Origin: an uncultured Bacilli bacterium
GTDB lineage: Bacteria; Bacillota_I; Bacilli_A; RFN20; DUOF01
DNA length: 19,072 nucleotides
Direction of reading: 5' to 3'
Assembly: GCA_934101685.1 (NCBI GenBank)
Contig: CAKORZ010000019.1
Location: 1 to 19,072, forward strand
The notes beneath the pieces were generated by a model. It was not told where the DNA came from, did not search any database, and saw only the letters and a list, made by a program, of their open reading frames with translations. Positions 1-7,190 of the stretch are shown piece by piece; the first letter of the stretch is position 1, and the number at the start of each line of letters is the position of its first letter. Made by a program: the position numbers and the translations under genes.

Positions 1-2281
1 CATTTTCTACACTATATTCTACATTAACTATATCTTCATCCTCTACTACATTTATCTCCACTTTATCATCTTTTATTTGTACTTCTACTATTTCTACTTC
101 TTCTATTATTTCTATTTGTTTACTTTGAGGAGCTGTATTATCTTTCTTTTTAATTATATCAAATAGTCCACCAAAGTTTCCATCAATTGCTTCTCCTCCA
201 CCTACTGTTACTCCACCATTTCCATCTATATAGAATTCACTAAAATATTCACCATAACTAACAGATTCTGGATCATTTTCTGCCTCATCTTTTATAGAAA
301 ATGATAATTTCAACTTTGTTGAGCTTGTACAATTAACTTCATAAACAACTTCTAATTTTGTTACTACTTCAACATTTGCGTTATCTCTATTTTCAGTTCT
401 AGTTGATAATGGTGTAACTGATATCACTTTTAAAGCACATGAAGAAATTGAATTATTATAATTATTTTTTTGTATCATACTATCAATCGAATCAACATTA
501 AGATTTTTACTAATTCCTAATGTATTATCGATAATTATAAGTTTATACTTAATTATATCATCTGGATTAAAATAGTTTTTACCAATTATTTTTGGTAATG
601 TATCTAATTCTCCTGAAGCCTTTAATTCTACATCATTTTTATTCTTATACGAAGTTTGAATATTAATTTCAGGTCCATAATTATCTATTTCAAATGCACC
701 ACATATTTTTTCTTCGTTTTTATCATCTTCTAAAACGCTATCAAACATAAAGACGCATAAATATATTCCTTCCTTAAACTTATATGGTAATTTGAATGTC
801 ACAGTTTCAGAATTTTTCGCATCTAATGTCTTTAAGTATACATCAGTATCTTTACAAGTATTGTATTTTATATCATCATCTTTTCCTTTTATTCCTTCTG
901 AATAACATATTTTAACTTTTGATACTCCACTATGCTCATCTTTTACAGTAAATGATATGTCAGTATTACTAGTCCAACTAGTAAATCCTGCGTTTAATGT
1001 TCCTTCTATTTCTGGTTTTTTATTATCTAAATATACTTTTTCAGATGAAGAACCATAGCCAACATTTCCTGCCTTATCACTTACTTTTATATGAACATAA
1101 TATTTTCCTGATAAACTATTAATTTCAAAACTATCACCAGTAAATTTTATCCATTTGTTTTCTTCTATATTTTCACTTTCACCATCACATTTATCCTTTG
1201 AACTATTCGTACTTAAGCAATAATAAGATGTTTCACTATTAACTTTACTAGTATCATCTTCCATGGTAACAGAAATTTTTTGGGATTTTCTATATTTGTT
1301 ATAATTATCTGGTAATGTTATTTTAATTGTTGGAGCTACATTATCTACTACTATATCTAAAGAGTTTGACGCCAAATTATAGTTTGAATATGTATCTTTA
1401 ATTGAATCTTCTTTTATATATACAGTTACTGAACCAGAATTTGAAGAACATCCGCTTAACACTATAGAAGCTGAAGTTGATGTTGTCTCTTTCAAAGTCA
1501 CATTGCAACCACTTTTATCTCCAGACAACACTATATTAGATTTAACTAGTTTTTGATTTGAGTCTATATGGCTACCATCATCAGTTATTTTTGCAGTAAT
1601 AATATTAGATGAGGATTTACGTACATATTTTGAAGATGATGATAGTGAAATTTCAGGCCCGCAATAATCAGTAACAGTTATAGTTTTTGCGCTACTTATT
1701 ATATCTTTTTTATTATCATCCTTCACTTTTACTTTTAAATCCAATTTTCCATATGTATGTGATGCTGAGCATAATTTCTTTTTAAAATCATTTGAAAGCT
1801 TAGTAAGATTAATTGTTGTTTCTGTTTTGCTACCAGCATTAGCAGCAGAACTATTACTATAAATCTTTATAGTGTATTCCTTAATATATGTATTACTAAA
1901 ATCTGCCCTTTGTGTCCTAGATGATGACACTGTAAAAGTTTTTTCAAATTCTTCAGTCATTGGTGAAGAAATGCCATATTTACGATTGTTGCTCTTTCTA
2001 GCGCTAGAATTACCACTATTATACCATGCTTGTCCTCTATAAGTATCTATTGATTGTACATAAAGTACTTCTTCATCATTTAAATATACATATATTCCAA
2101 ATATTTTTCCATTATTTACTTTTATAAGTACAGGTTTTTTACTTGTCGCATCTGTGTTACCATCAGTAGCTAATTTTACATCAACTGCTAAAGTTTTTGT
2201 GTATCCATACATAAATTCCACAAAAAAGCAAACTATTATGAAAATAAGATATTTTAGCATTTTTATAAAATTACAATGCAT
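1..2281 (-). CDS. Secreted/surface protein with Ig-like domains, C-terminal part beyond the window
   Basis: The frame is open from the start codon to the left edge: 760 codons without a stop, so the 3' end is missing. The N-terminus has Lys residues, then a hydrophobic stretch (about residues 11-26), which fits a Sec signal peptide. What follows is Ser/Thr/Asn/Lys-rich and looks like several bacterial Ig-like domains. Linkers of the type DNVAPTI (313-319), DNKKPEI (419-425) and DNYGPEI (533-539) open new domains, and SDKAGNVG (401-408) is a typical domain end. After the signal peptide there are 12 cysteines in six spaced pairs. The last visible part (from about 721) is rich in Glu, Val and Ile. 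I chose ATG 2281 because AAGGAG lies 7 bases upstream; in-frame ATGs at 2299 and 2308 are alternatives, the former with AAGGGG 9 bases upstream. The role is unknown; adhesion or a cell-envelope structure is an inference. Confidence 0.85.
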   Translation of the reverse strand, partial: MHCNFIKMLKYLIFIIVCFFVEFMYGYTKTLAVDVKLATDGNTDATSKKPVLIKVNNGKIFGIYVYLNDEEVLYVQSIDTYRGQAWYNSGNSSARKSNNRKYGISSPMTEEFEKTFTVSSSRTQRADFSNTYIKEYTIKIYSNSSAANAGSKTETTINLTKLSNDFKKKLCSASHTYGKLDLKVKVKDDNKKDIISSAKTITVTDYCGPEISLSSSSKYVRKSSSNIITAKITDDGSHIDSNQKLVKSNIVLSGDKSGCNVTLKETTSTSASIVLSGCSSNSGSVTVYIKEDSIKDTYSNYNLASNSLDIVVDNVAPTIKITLPDNYNKYRKSQKISVTMEDDTSKVNSETSYYCLSTNSSKDKCDGESENIEENKWIKFTGDSFEINSLSGKYYVHIKVSDKAGNVGYGSSSEKVYLDNKKPEIEGTLNAGFTSWTSNTDISFTVKDEHSGVSKVKICYSEGIKGKDDDIKYNTCKDTDVYLKTLDAKNSETVTFKLPYKFKEGIYLCVFMFDSVLEDDKNEEKICGAFEIDNYGPEINIQTSYKNKNDVELKASGELDTLPKIIGKNYFNPDDIIKYKLIIIDNTLGISKNLNVDSIDSMIQKNNYNNSISSCALKVISVTPLSTRTENRDNANVEVVTKLEVVYEVNCTSSTKLKLSFSIKDEAENDPESVSYGEYFSEFYIDGNGGVTVGGGEAIDGNFGGLFDIIKKKDNTAPQSKQIEIIEEVEIVEVQIKDDKVEINVVEDEDIVNVEYSVEN

Positions 2282-2327
2282 ATTTATACTCCTTTTCATA
2301 CAACTCATCCCCTTATGTATTTCTACC

Positions 2328-2407
2328 TTCATATTAATTCTATCAATATAAAATGTCAATCTAATATGAATTATTATTCATATATTGTGTGAAATTTTGT
2401 TCATATT
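2328..2407. repeat. Cluster of TTCATATT / AATATGAA boxes around a promoter
   Basis: The octamer TTCATATT occurs at 2328-2335 and 2400-2407, and its complement AATATGAA at 2363-2370. A further partial copy at 2376-2383 forms an inverted repeat with 8-base arms and a 4-base spacer (2364-2383), just upstream of the -35 box. These could be binding sites for a regulator of the surface protein gene. In such AT-rich DNA chance is a real alternative. Confidence 0.35.
2331..2359 (-). promoter_or_regulatory. Sigma-A type promoter of the surface protein gene
   Basis: On the minus strand a perfect -35 box TTGACA (2354-2359) is separated by exactly 17 bases from a -10 box TAATAT (2331-2336). Transcription would start near 2324, giving a leader of about 43 bases before ATG 2281. 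Confidence 0.8.
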
Positions 2408-2442
2408 AAAAAAAGAGTTAAGAATTTATTTTCTTAACCCTC
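2408..2442 (-). terminator. Rho-independent terminator after ytxH
   Basis: The minus-strand transcript folds into a 12-pair stem (arms 2431-2442 and 2413-2424, inner part GTTAAGAA with TTCTTAAC, two G-U pairs) with a 6-base loop, followed by a run of seven U (2408-2414). It lies 31 bases past the stop codon of the YtxH-like gene and separates that operon from the surface protein gene. Confidence 0.85.
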
Positions 2443-2473
2443 CTATATATAAAGACGATGTTTACTTTTTTCT

Positions 2474-2845
2474 TTAACTATCGCTATTTTCTGAACTATT
2501 TGAGTTAGTTAAAGAAGTTATTTTACTAGAAAGAAGTTTTATATGTTCTTTAATTATATCTAAAGCATCACTTGCTTTATTTTTCATATCTTTGACTGTT
2601 AAATTGTCTATTTTAGTTTTAATTTCTTCGTATTTTGTTTCTAATTCTTTTTTATACTTTTGCATTTGATCTGGCTTTAAGTTGTTTAAAAAGTCTTTCA
2701 TTTGCTTTTCTACTTTTTTAAGTTTTCTTTTTAAACATCTAACTTTTTGATCTGCACTATTAGAGGTAGTGTACAAATAAGTTGCACCTACTCCAAGTCC
2801 TACACCAAGTAACAAACACATCGTTTTTTTGTTACATAATAACAC
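2474..2845 (-). CDS. YtxH-like small membrane-anchored coiled-coil protein
   Basis: This 123-residue protein has a Gly-rich hydrophobic N-terminal segment (about residues 10-25, LLLGVGLGVGATYLY) that fits a single membrane anchor. A long charged helical region rich in Lys, Glu and Leu follows (about 34-107), with a Ser/Asn-rich tail. The architecture matches the YtxH family, proteins of unclear function often linked to envelope or general stress. In Bacillus subtilis ytxH lies beside murC, and here murC is directly upstream (49-base gap), which supports the call. The start is GTG 2845 because GGGTGAT lies just upstream at proper distance; ATG 2821 is an alternative that would shorten the protein by 8 residues. 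It is the last gene before the terminator at 2408-2442. Confidence 0.65.
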   Translation of the reverse strand: MLLCNKKTMCLLLGVGLGVGATYLYTTSNSADQKVRCLKRKLKKVEKQMKDFLNNLKPDQMQKYKKELETKYEEIKTKIDNLTVKDMKNKASDALDIIKEHIKLLSSKITSLTNSNSSENSDS

Positions 2846-2894
2846 TTAAATCACCCTTTTTAATACATTTCTTTCTATAACATCGTCATATTTA

Positions 2895-4196
2895 TTATTT
2901 ACTAAATTTTCTTTTTAACTCTATTATTTTATTTCTTACATCATTCATATTTTTGGAACTCATAAATAAATATACAGCATCATTTATTTCACATATTTTT
3001 TTATATTCTTCTTCATTTAAAGTTTTGACTTTATTACTAAATAAGCATAAATATGTTTCATCTATATCTATTCCTTCTTCTTTAACACTGCATGATGGAA
3101 AAGGTAAAATATATGCTAAATCTGATAAGGATAGTGATTCTGCTATTTGTCTTGCAAATGTATATACTCTAGAGTATCTATCTCCTCTAAAAAAAGCTAT
3201 TAGTGTTTTATTTTTATATTTTTGTCTTACTGCATTAATAGTGGCTCTTATTTCACTAGGATGATGAGCATAATCATCTATATAAATGTTATTATTTTCT
3301 ACTAATTCGTTAAACCTTCTTTTAACACATTTAAATTTGTTTAAACCACTTTCTATTATTTCTATATTTAAGCCTAAATACAATCCTACACTAATACTTG
3401 CAAGTGTGTTATAAACCATATGATGTCCAAAGAAAGGAAAGCTAACTCTTTTTATAAACTTATTTTCATAGTATACATCATAACTTATACCACTACTATC
3501 TTCTTCTATATTTCTAGCTATAACATCATTATAGTCTTCTAATCCACACTTTAAAACACCATTTAAATTACTTAAATAATAATTATCACCATTTACTATA
3601 ACTTTATCTTTTGCTTGTTTAATAAATTTATAAAAAGCATTTATATAGTCTTCTTCTTTTTTAAAATAATCTACATGATCATAATCTATATTATTAACTA
3701 AAACTATATTACTATGATACTTTAAGAAATGTTCTTTTTGCTCGCATGCTTCAAAAACAAAGTAATTAGATAATGGAGTAACATGACTTGTACCATCTCC
3801 AATTAAATAGCCACATTCATCTACTTCACTTAAAATGTGTGCAATTAGTGATGTTGTCGTAGTTTTACCATGACTTCCACTAACTGCAATACTATAATAG
3901 TTTTCTATAAATTTACTTAAAAAGTCATTATATTCATAATAAACATTTTCTTTTTTTGCTTTTTTGACTTCTTCATTATCACTATTAATAAATTTATGTC
4001 CTATTATTACAATATAATCTTTATTAAAATTATCTTTATTAAAACTTAACACTTTAATATTTCTTTTTTTTAGCTCTTCTTCAGTAAATATATATTCACT
4101 AACATCACTACCTTGTACTTCTTCTCCTTTATCTTTTAATAACATTGATAAAGAAGACATTCCACTACCCTTAATACCTATAAAATGATACTTCAT
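2895..4196 (-). CDS. murC: UDP-N-acetylmuramate--L-alanine ligase (MurC)
   Basis: MurC adds L-alanine to UDP-MurNAc in the cytoplasm using ATP, the first amino acid step of peptidoglycan precursor synthesis. The 433 residues cover all three Mur ligase domains. The N-terminal nucleotide-sugar domain begins HFIGIKGSGMSSLSMLL (4-20). The ATP-binding P-loop is SGSHGKTTTT (106-115). NNIDYDHVDYF (168-178) is the central-domain motif, and DDYAHHPSEI (307-316) is the C-terminal MurC motif. The central segment has FEACEQKEHFL (148-158) where many MurC have a DESD motif. The usual FQPHRYSR region reads FFRGDRYSR (335-343), so the conserved Pro-His pair is replaced by Gly-Asp. The protein is therefore a divergent MurC subgroup but looks complete. 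The ATG is preceded by GGGGTGAC, which lies inside a strong hairpin (4200-4235). It is probably co-transcribed with the downstream YtxH-like gene. Confidence 0.9.
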   Translation of the reverse strand: MKYHFIGIKGSGMSSLSMLLKDKGEEVQGSDVSEYIFTEEELKKRNIKVLSFNKDNFNKDYIVIIGHKFINSDNEEVKKAKKENVYYEYNDFLSKFIENYYSIAVSGSHGKTTTTSLIAHILSEVDECGYLIGDGTSHVTPLSNYFVFEACEQKEHFLKYHSNIVLVNNIDYDHVDYFKKEEDYINAFYKFIKQAKDKVIVNGDNYYLSNLNGVLKCGLEDYNDVIARNIEEDSSGISYDVYYENKFIKRVSFPFFGHHMVYNTLASISVGLYLGLNIEIIESGLNKFKCVKRRFNELVENNNIYIDDYAHHPSEIRATINAVRQKYKNKTLIAFFRGDRYSRVYTFARQIAESLSLSDLAYILPFPSCSVKEEGIDIDETYLCLFSNKVKTLNEEEYKKICEINDAVYLFMSSKNMNDVRNKIIELKRKFSK

Positions 4197-4199
4197 AAA

Positions 4200-4235
4200 A
4201 AAGTCACCCCTACATTATATGTAAAGTATGACTTT
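4200..4235 (-). promoter_or_regulatory. Stable hairpin containing the murC ribosome binding site
   Basis: In the minus-strand RNA, arm 4235-4219 pairs with arm 4215-4200 over 16 pairs (AAAGTCA with TGACTTT, then three G-U pairs and C-G, then TACAT with ATGTA). There is one bulged A and a 3-base loop (4216-4218). The 3' arm contains the murC Shine-Dalgarno sequence GGGGTGA and runs into a short U stretch right before the murC ATG (4194-4196). It could be a terminator or attenuator of the upstream genes, or a device that hides the murC ribosome binding site. The fold is worked out by hand from the sequence; the function is inferred. Confidence 0.6.
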
Positions 4236-4244
4236 AATATTTTA

Positions 4245-5492
4245 TTATTTATCTATAATTATTCCAAAATATTCCTCATAATAATCTTCAATATGTTTGT
4301 TGCTAATAGAAAAAGCTATTTCTTTATTTACAGGTTCAAGATTTCTATTTTTCTTTATTTCTAAAAAAGAAACTCCTCCAAAAGCCCAATCATTTTTCCT
4401 CTCATCAAAAAAGAAAGTGGATGAATAATCTTCTTTTAAAGTTGCAAACAACATCTTTTTATTATCTTTAGATAAATAATATTCAACATGATATTTTTTA
4501 TTATTGTTTTTAATTTCTTTAAACATCTCTTTTATATCTTTTTTTATTTTATACTTGCTATCATTAATTAAATAATTACTATACACACCTTTTACTAAAT
4601 CAATATAGAGAGAAAAATCTCCCTCATCTCCTAAATAAAGTTCTTCAAAATTATCTATTTTATCTTTTAATTTTAATTGTCTTATTGAAGCATTATCAAA
4701 TGATACAATTTTAAATCTTTTTATTATTTTCATAATATTTTTTTCTAAATAATTCATATTATTTTCTATTTTTTTAGAAAATAAGTTCCTTCCTTTATTT
4801 GTATATTTATATCCTATAATTTGAAGTTTCACATTTTTATCAAATAATTTCTCCAATATTTTTTCATCTACTATTCCATTTATAACACTAATAACTATAT
4901 TATTATTTTTACTTAAAAAATCTATTATACTATCTATATCTTTACAATCACTTATATTAATACTTATACCTTTAACTAACTTTTTATCTATCAACATCTG
5001 AACAAGTTTTTTATTACTTATAAACTCCATTTTATTAATAGTTAAATTACATATAATATCCTTTTTATTCATATTTTCTAAAAAAGGCATTAAATCTTTA
5101 TGACTTAAAGGATTACCCCCAATTACTAATTCACTACCCTTTTCTAAATTATTTAAAAATTCATAGTTAAAAGAGCATTCTTTTCCATTAACTCTAGTTA
5201 ATTCATAATATATTTTACTTTTACTAAGACTTTTATTAGTAATTTTTAAGTTTATAATTTCAGGAAAAATAGGTAAAAACTTATCATTAATTGGACATCT
5301 TATTTTAGTTCCGTCTGAATACAAATAAACAAAGTAATTACCATTTTTATATTTATATAATAAAGTAGATTTATTTAAAAATTTCTTATTTAAATAAGAA
5401 GTACAATTTTTATTTGCTTTATTATTAAAAACTAATGCACTATTAGATAAATAGTTCACTTCAAAAATACCATTTCTTATTTTAAAGTTCAC
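4245..5492 (-). CDS. Radical-SAM-like protein lacking the cluster cysteines
   Basis: The 415-residue protein resembles a radical SAM family found in phages and Bacillota. The likeness is in NGNYFVYLYSDGTKIR (50-65), FPEIINLKITN (76-86), IGGNPLSHKDL (124-134, the place of the SAM-binding GGE-type motif) and SFDNASIRQL with EELYLGDEGDFSLYIDLVKG (264-273 and 283-302). Where the family has CxxxCxxC after KITN, this protein has Ser88-x3-Ser92-x2-Tyr95, so all three ligands of the 4Fe-4S cluster are replaced at exact spacing. Its five cysteines (30, 66, 106, 148, 183) do not make another such motif. The frame is intact, so it may be a pseudoenzyme rather than a decayed gene. The start is GTG 5492 with GGGGG 7 bases upstream. 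It lies 18 bases after the exonuclease gene, probably in one operon. The family link is from memory of conserved motifs, not from a search. Confidence 0.65.
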   Translation of the reverse strand: MNFKIRNGIFEVNYLSNSALVFNNKANKNCTSYLNKKFLNKSTLLYKYKNGNYFVYLYSDGTKIRCPINDKFLPIFPEIINLKITNKSLSKSKIYYELTRVNGKECSFNYEFLNNLEKGSELVIGGNPLSHKDLMPFLENMNKKDIICNLTINKMEFISNKKLVQMLIDKKLVKGISINISDCKDIDSIIDFLSKNNNIVISVINGIVDEKILEKLFDKNVKLQIIGYKYTNKGRNLFSKKIENNMNYLEKNIMKIIKRFKIVSFDNASIRQLKLKDKIDNFEELYLGDEGDFSLYIDLVKGVYSNYLINDSKYKIKKDIKEMFKEIKNNNKKYHVEYYLSKDNKKMLFATLKEDYSSTFFFDERKNDWAFGGVSFLEIKKNRNLEPVNKEIAFSISNKHIEDYYEEYFGIIIDK

Positions 5493-5510
5493 TTTTTATC
5501 CCCCTTAATA

Positions 5511-6440
5511 TTACCTACTTTTAACCTTTTTATTGGTATTTTTAACCAATTCAATAAACTCTTTCAATGTTACCTTTTTTATGTCTTTAATACCATTACT
5601 AACTAAATAGTCACATGCTTCTTCAAGTTTATCTTTTTTCTTTCCTATAACTAAATAGTCACATTTAGTTAAACTAGTTTCACAGCTAAACCCTTTTTTA
5701 TAAATTCTTTCAATAAAATTCTTCTTTTCATCTAATCTATCTATATTTAAAGAATGCGAAAAACATACTTTAATAGTTTCGCCACTAATATTCTTATTTA
5801 ACTCTTTTACTTTAGCAATATATTTTGTTTTTAGTTTAGATGAATTGTCTTTATAATTTTTATAATCTACCATTTTCTTTTTATAAATTTTTAATAAGTA
5901 CTCTATATCACAATTCATTTTTTTACATATTTCTCTAGATGCTACCATAGTCATTTCTGCATCATCTTCACTATTATGCTCTACAAATAAATTTAAATCT
6001 ATGTTTAACTCTTTCATTAGTTTTCCAAGTGATATAAATTCTTTTTCTTCAGAAAAATCTTTATATATTTTTTGAACGTCATAACTTTTTACTTTTATAA
6101 TAGGTAGTTCATATCTTTCACATTCATCCATTAAATCTTTTATGTCATTATGAACATCATATCCTAACACTATATGATCTTCATTTTCTAACAAGTTTTT
6201 TATTTTTTCATAATAGCAAGGAAAAGCTTCTTTAGATTCTAATTCATCAATAGTATATTTAACAATATTTTTCATTACATAACTACTATAGTCTTTTCTT
6301 TCAATATTAGGATTAATAATTAAATCTTCTTTTTCTAGTATATCAAAAGAAGAGTTAGTTACTACATATCCTAACGAACATATTTTGGCTTTACCATCTA
6401 TATTGCTTGCACATTCAATATCAAAATACACATATTTCAT
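5511..6440 (-). CDS. DEDDh 3'-5' exonuclease with C-terminal BRCT domain
   Basis: The 309-residue protein begins MKYVYFDIECAS, with the Exo I motif Asp7-x-Glu9. The Exo II region GYDVHNDIKDL (93-103) carries Asp102, and the Exo III motif HNSEDD places His155 and Asp160 at the spacing of the DEDDh (DnaQ / RNase T) group. After a Lys-rich linker, residues about 218-300 resemble a BRCT domain (KVCFSHSLN at the start, SLTKCDYLVIGKK in the middle, KKVTLKEFIELVK at the end). It probably trims DNA or RNA 3' ends, with the BRCT part binding DNA ends or partners. I chose ATG 6440 because TTAGGAG lies 8 bases upstream. A longer frame from GTG 6491 has no ribosome binding site and would code through the promoter. 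It starts the operon that continues into the radical-SAM-like gene and murC. Confidence 0.8.
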   Translation of the reverse strand: MKYVYFDIECASNIDGKAKICSLGYVVTNSSFDILEKEDLIINPNIERKDYSSYVMKNIVKYTIDELESKEAFPCYYEKIKNLLENEDHIVLGYDVHNDIKDLMDECERYELPIIKVKSYDVQKIYKDFSEEKEFISLGKLMKELNIDLNLFVEHNSEDDAEMTMVASREICKKMNCDIEYLLKIYKKKMVDYKNYKDNSSKLKTKYIAKVKELNKNISGETIKVCFSHSLNIDRLDEKKNFIERIYKKGFSCETSLTKCDYLVIGKKKDKLEEACDYLVSNGIKDIKKVTLKEFIELVKNTNKKVKSR

Positions 6441-6462
6441 AATTAAAACTCCTAACAAAAGT

Positions 6463-6471
6463 ATTATAACA
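6463..6471 (-). promoter_or_regulatory. Extended -10 promoter of the exonuclease-murC operon
   Basis: On the minus strand TGTTATAAT is a perfect -10 box TATAAT (6463-6468) with the extended TGn element (6469-6471). The -35 region (about 6486-6491, GTGAAG) is poor, as is common with extended -10 promoters. The start point would be about 16 bases before ATG 6440, just after the end of pnuC. Confidence 0.65.
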
Positions 6472-6487
6472 TGGTAATTTAAAAACT

Positions 6488-7162
6488 TCACACTATTTTT
6501 TTACGTTGTTTATTTTCTATTATTATCCAATTAACTAAACCATAGATATTCATTACAAGATATATAATAGATACCACTAACATCATTTCTGAATATGTAG
6601 AGTTTTTTCCAAAATTAATAATCCATATTATCAAGTCTAAGATATTATTTACTAGCCATACATACCAACCTTCTCTATATGCTAAAACATTTAACATACC
6701 TCCACCTACATTTACTAGTTGACTTGTTGCGTCCAAATATGATAATTGTTGCCCAGGAATTAAATTTAATAAATATCCTAATAATGCACTTCCTGCACTA
6801 ATACCTAAAGTTAATAAAATACCTGTCTTTAATGTTAAAGACTTTATTTTAACAATATGATCTTCATCTTCCTTTTTCTTCCATTTTACAAGCCCATATA
6901 TTTGAAAAGGTATATAAAATATTACAGTGAATATAGCAAAACCATACAAACCATTGTAATAACAAGTAGCGCTATATGTTAAACTAAAAATTATACCAAA
7001 TATATAATTATACCATTTACCAATTGCCGCATAATATGCATTTAAAAAGCCTGCCATTAGAGTGATTAATCCTAATTTATAGTCATTAAAAATTATACCA
7101 AAAAAGATTGATATCATAACTATCAGCACTGGTATTATTACATTTTCTACTACTTTCTTCAT
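6488..7162 (-). CDS. pnuC: PnuC-family nicotinamide riboside transporter
   Basis: This 224-residue membrane protein has about seven hydrophobic segments and typical PnuC patterns: an aromatic-rich core with GKWYNYIFGIIFSLTYSATC (48-67) and FYIPFQIYGLVKWKKK (81-96), then SQLVNVGGGMLNVLAYREGW (147-166) and VWLVNNILDLIIWI (168-181). PnuC proteins take up nicotinamide riboside (or a related vitamin precursor) by facilitated diffusion across the cytoplasmic membrane, with trapping by phosphorylation inside the cell. The ATG has AAAGGAAG 8 bases upstream, and galE ends 28 bases before it, so the two are likely co-transcribed. Together with pncB and an NrtR-like regulator nearby, an NAD precursor is the likeliest substrate; related PnuT/PnuX-type vitamin transporters cannot be fully excluded. 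The stop is TGA. Confidence 0.88.
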   Translation of the reverse strand: MKKVVENVIIPVLIVMISIFFGIIFNDYKLGLITLMAGFLNAYYAAIGKWYNYIFGIIFSLTYSATCYYNGLYGFAIFTVIFYIPFQIYGLVKWKKKEDEDHIVKIKSLTLKTGILLTLGISAGSALLGYLLNLIPGQQLSYLDATSQLVNVGGGMLNVLAYREGWYVWLVNNILDLIIWIINFGKNSTYSEMMLVVSIIYLVMNIYGLVNWIIIENKQRKKIV

Positions 7163-7190
7163 ATAAACTGCTTCCTTTATTTATTGTTTA

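Noticed and set aside
2154..2351. Plus-strand frame of 65 codons at the left
   Set aside because: It lies opposite the start of the surface protein gene and its promoter, has no ribosome binding site, and its product looks like the reverse of AT-rich coding DNA.
2953..3264. Plus-strand frame of 103 codons
   Set aside because: It is fully antisense to murC, with no Shine-Dalgarno site and no recognisable protein.
6441..6491. Longer start (GTG 6491) for the exonuclease
   Set aside because: The stretch contains the extended -10 promoter and a good ribosome binding site for ATG 6440, and the added residues are hydrophobic and unlike the family start.
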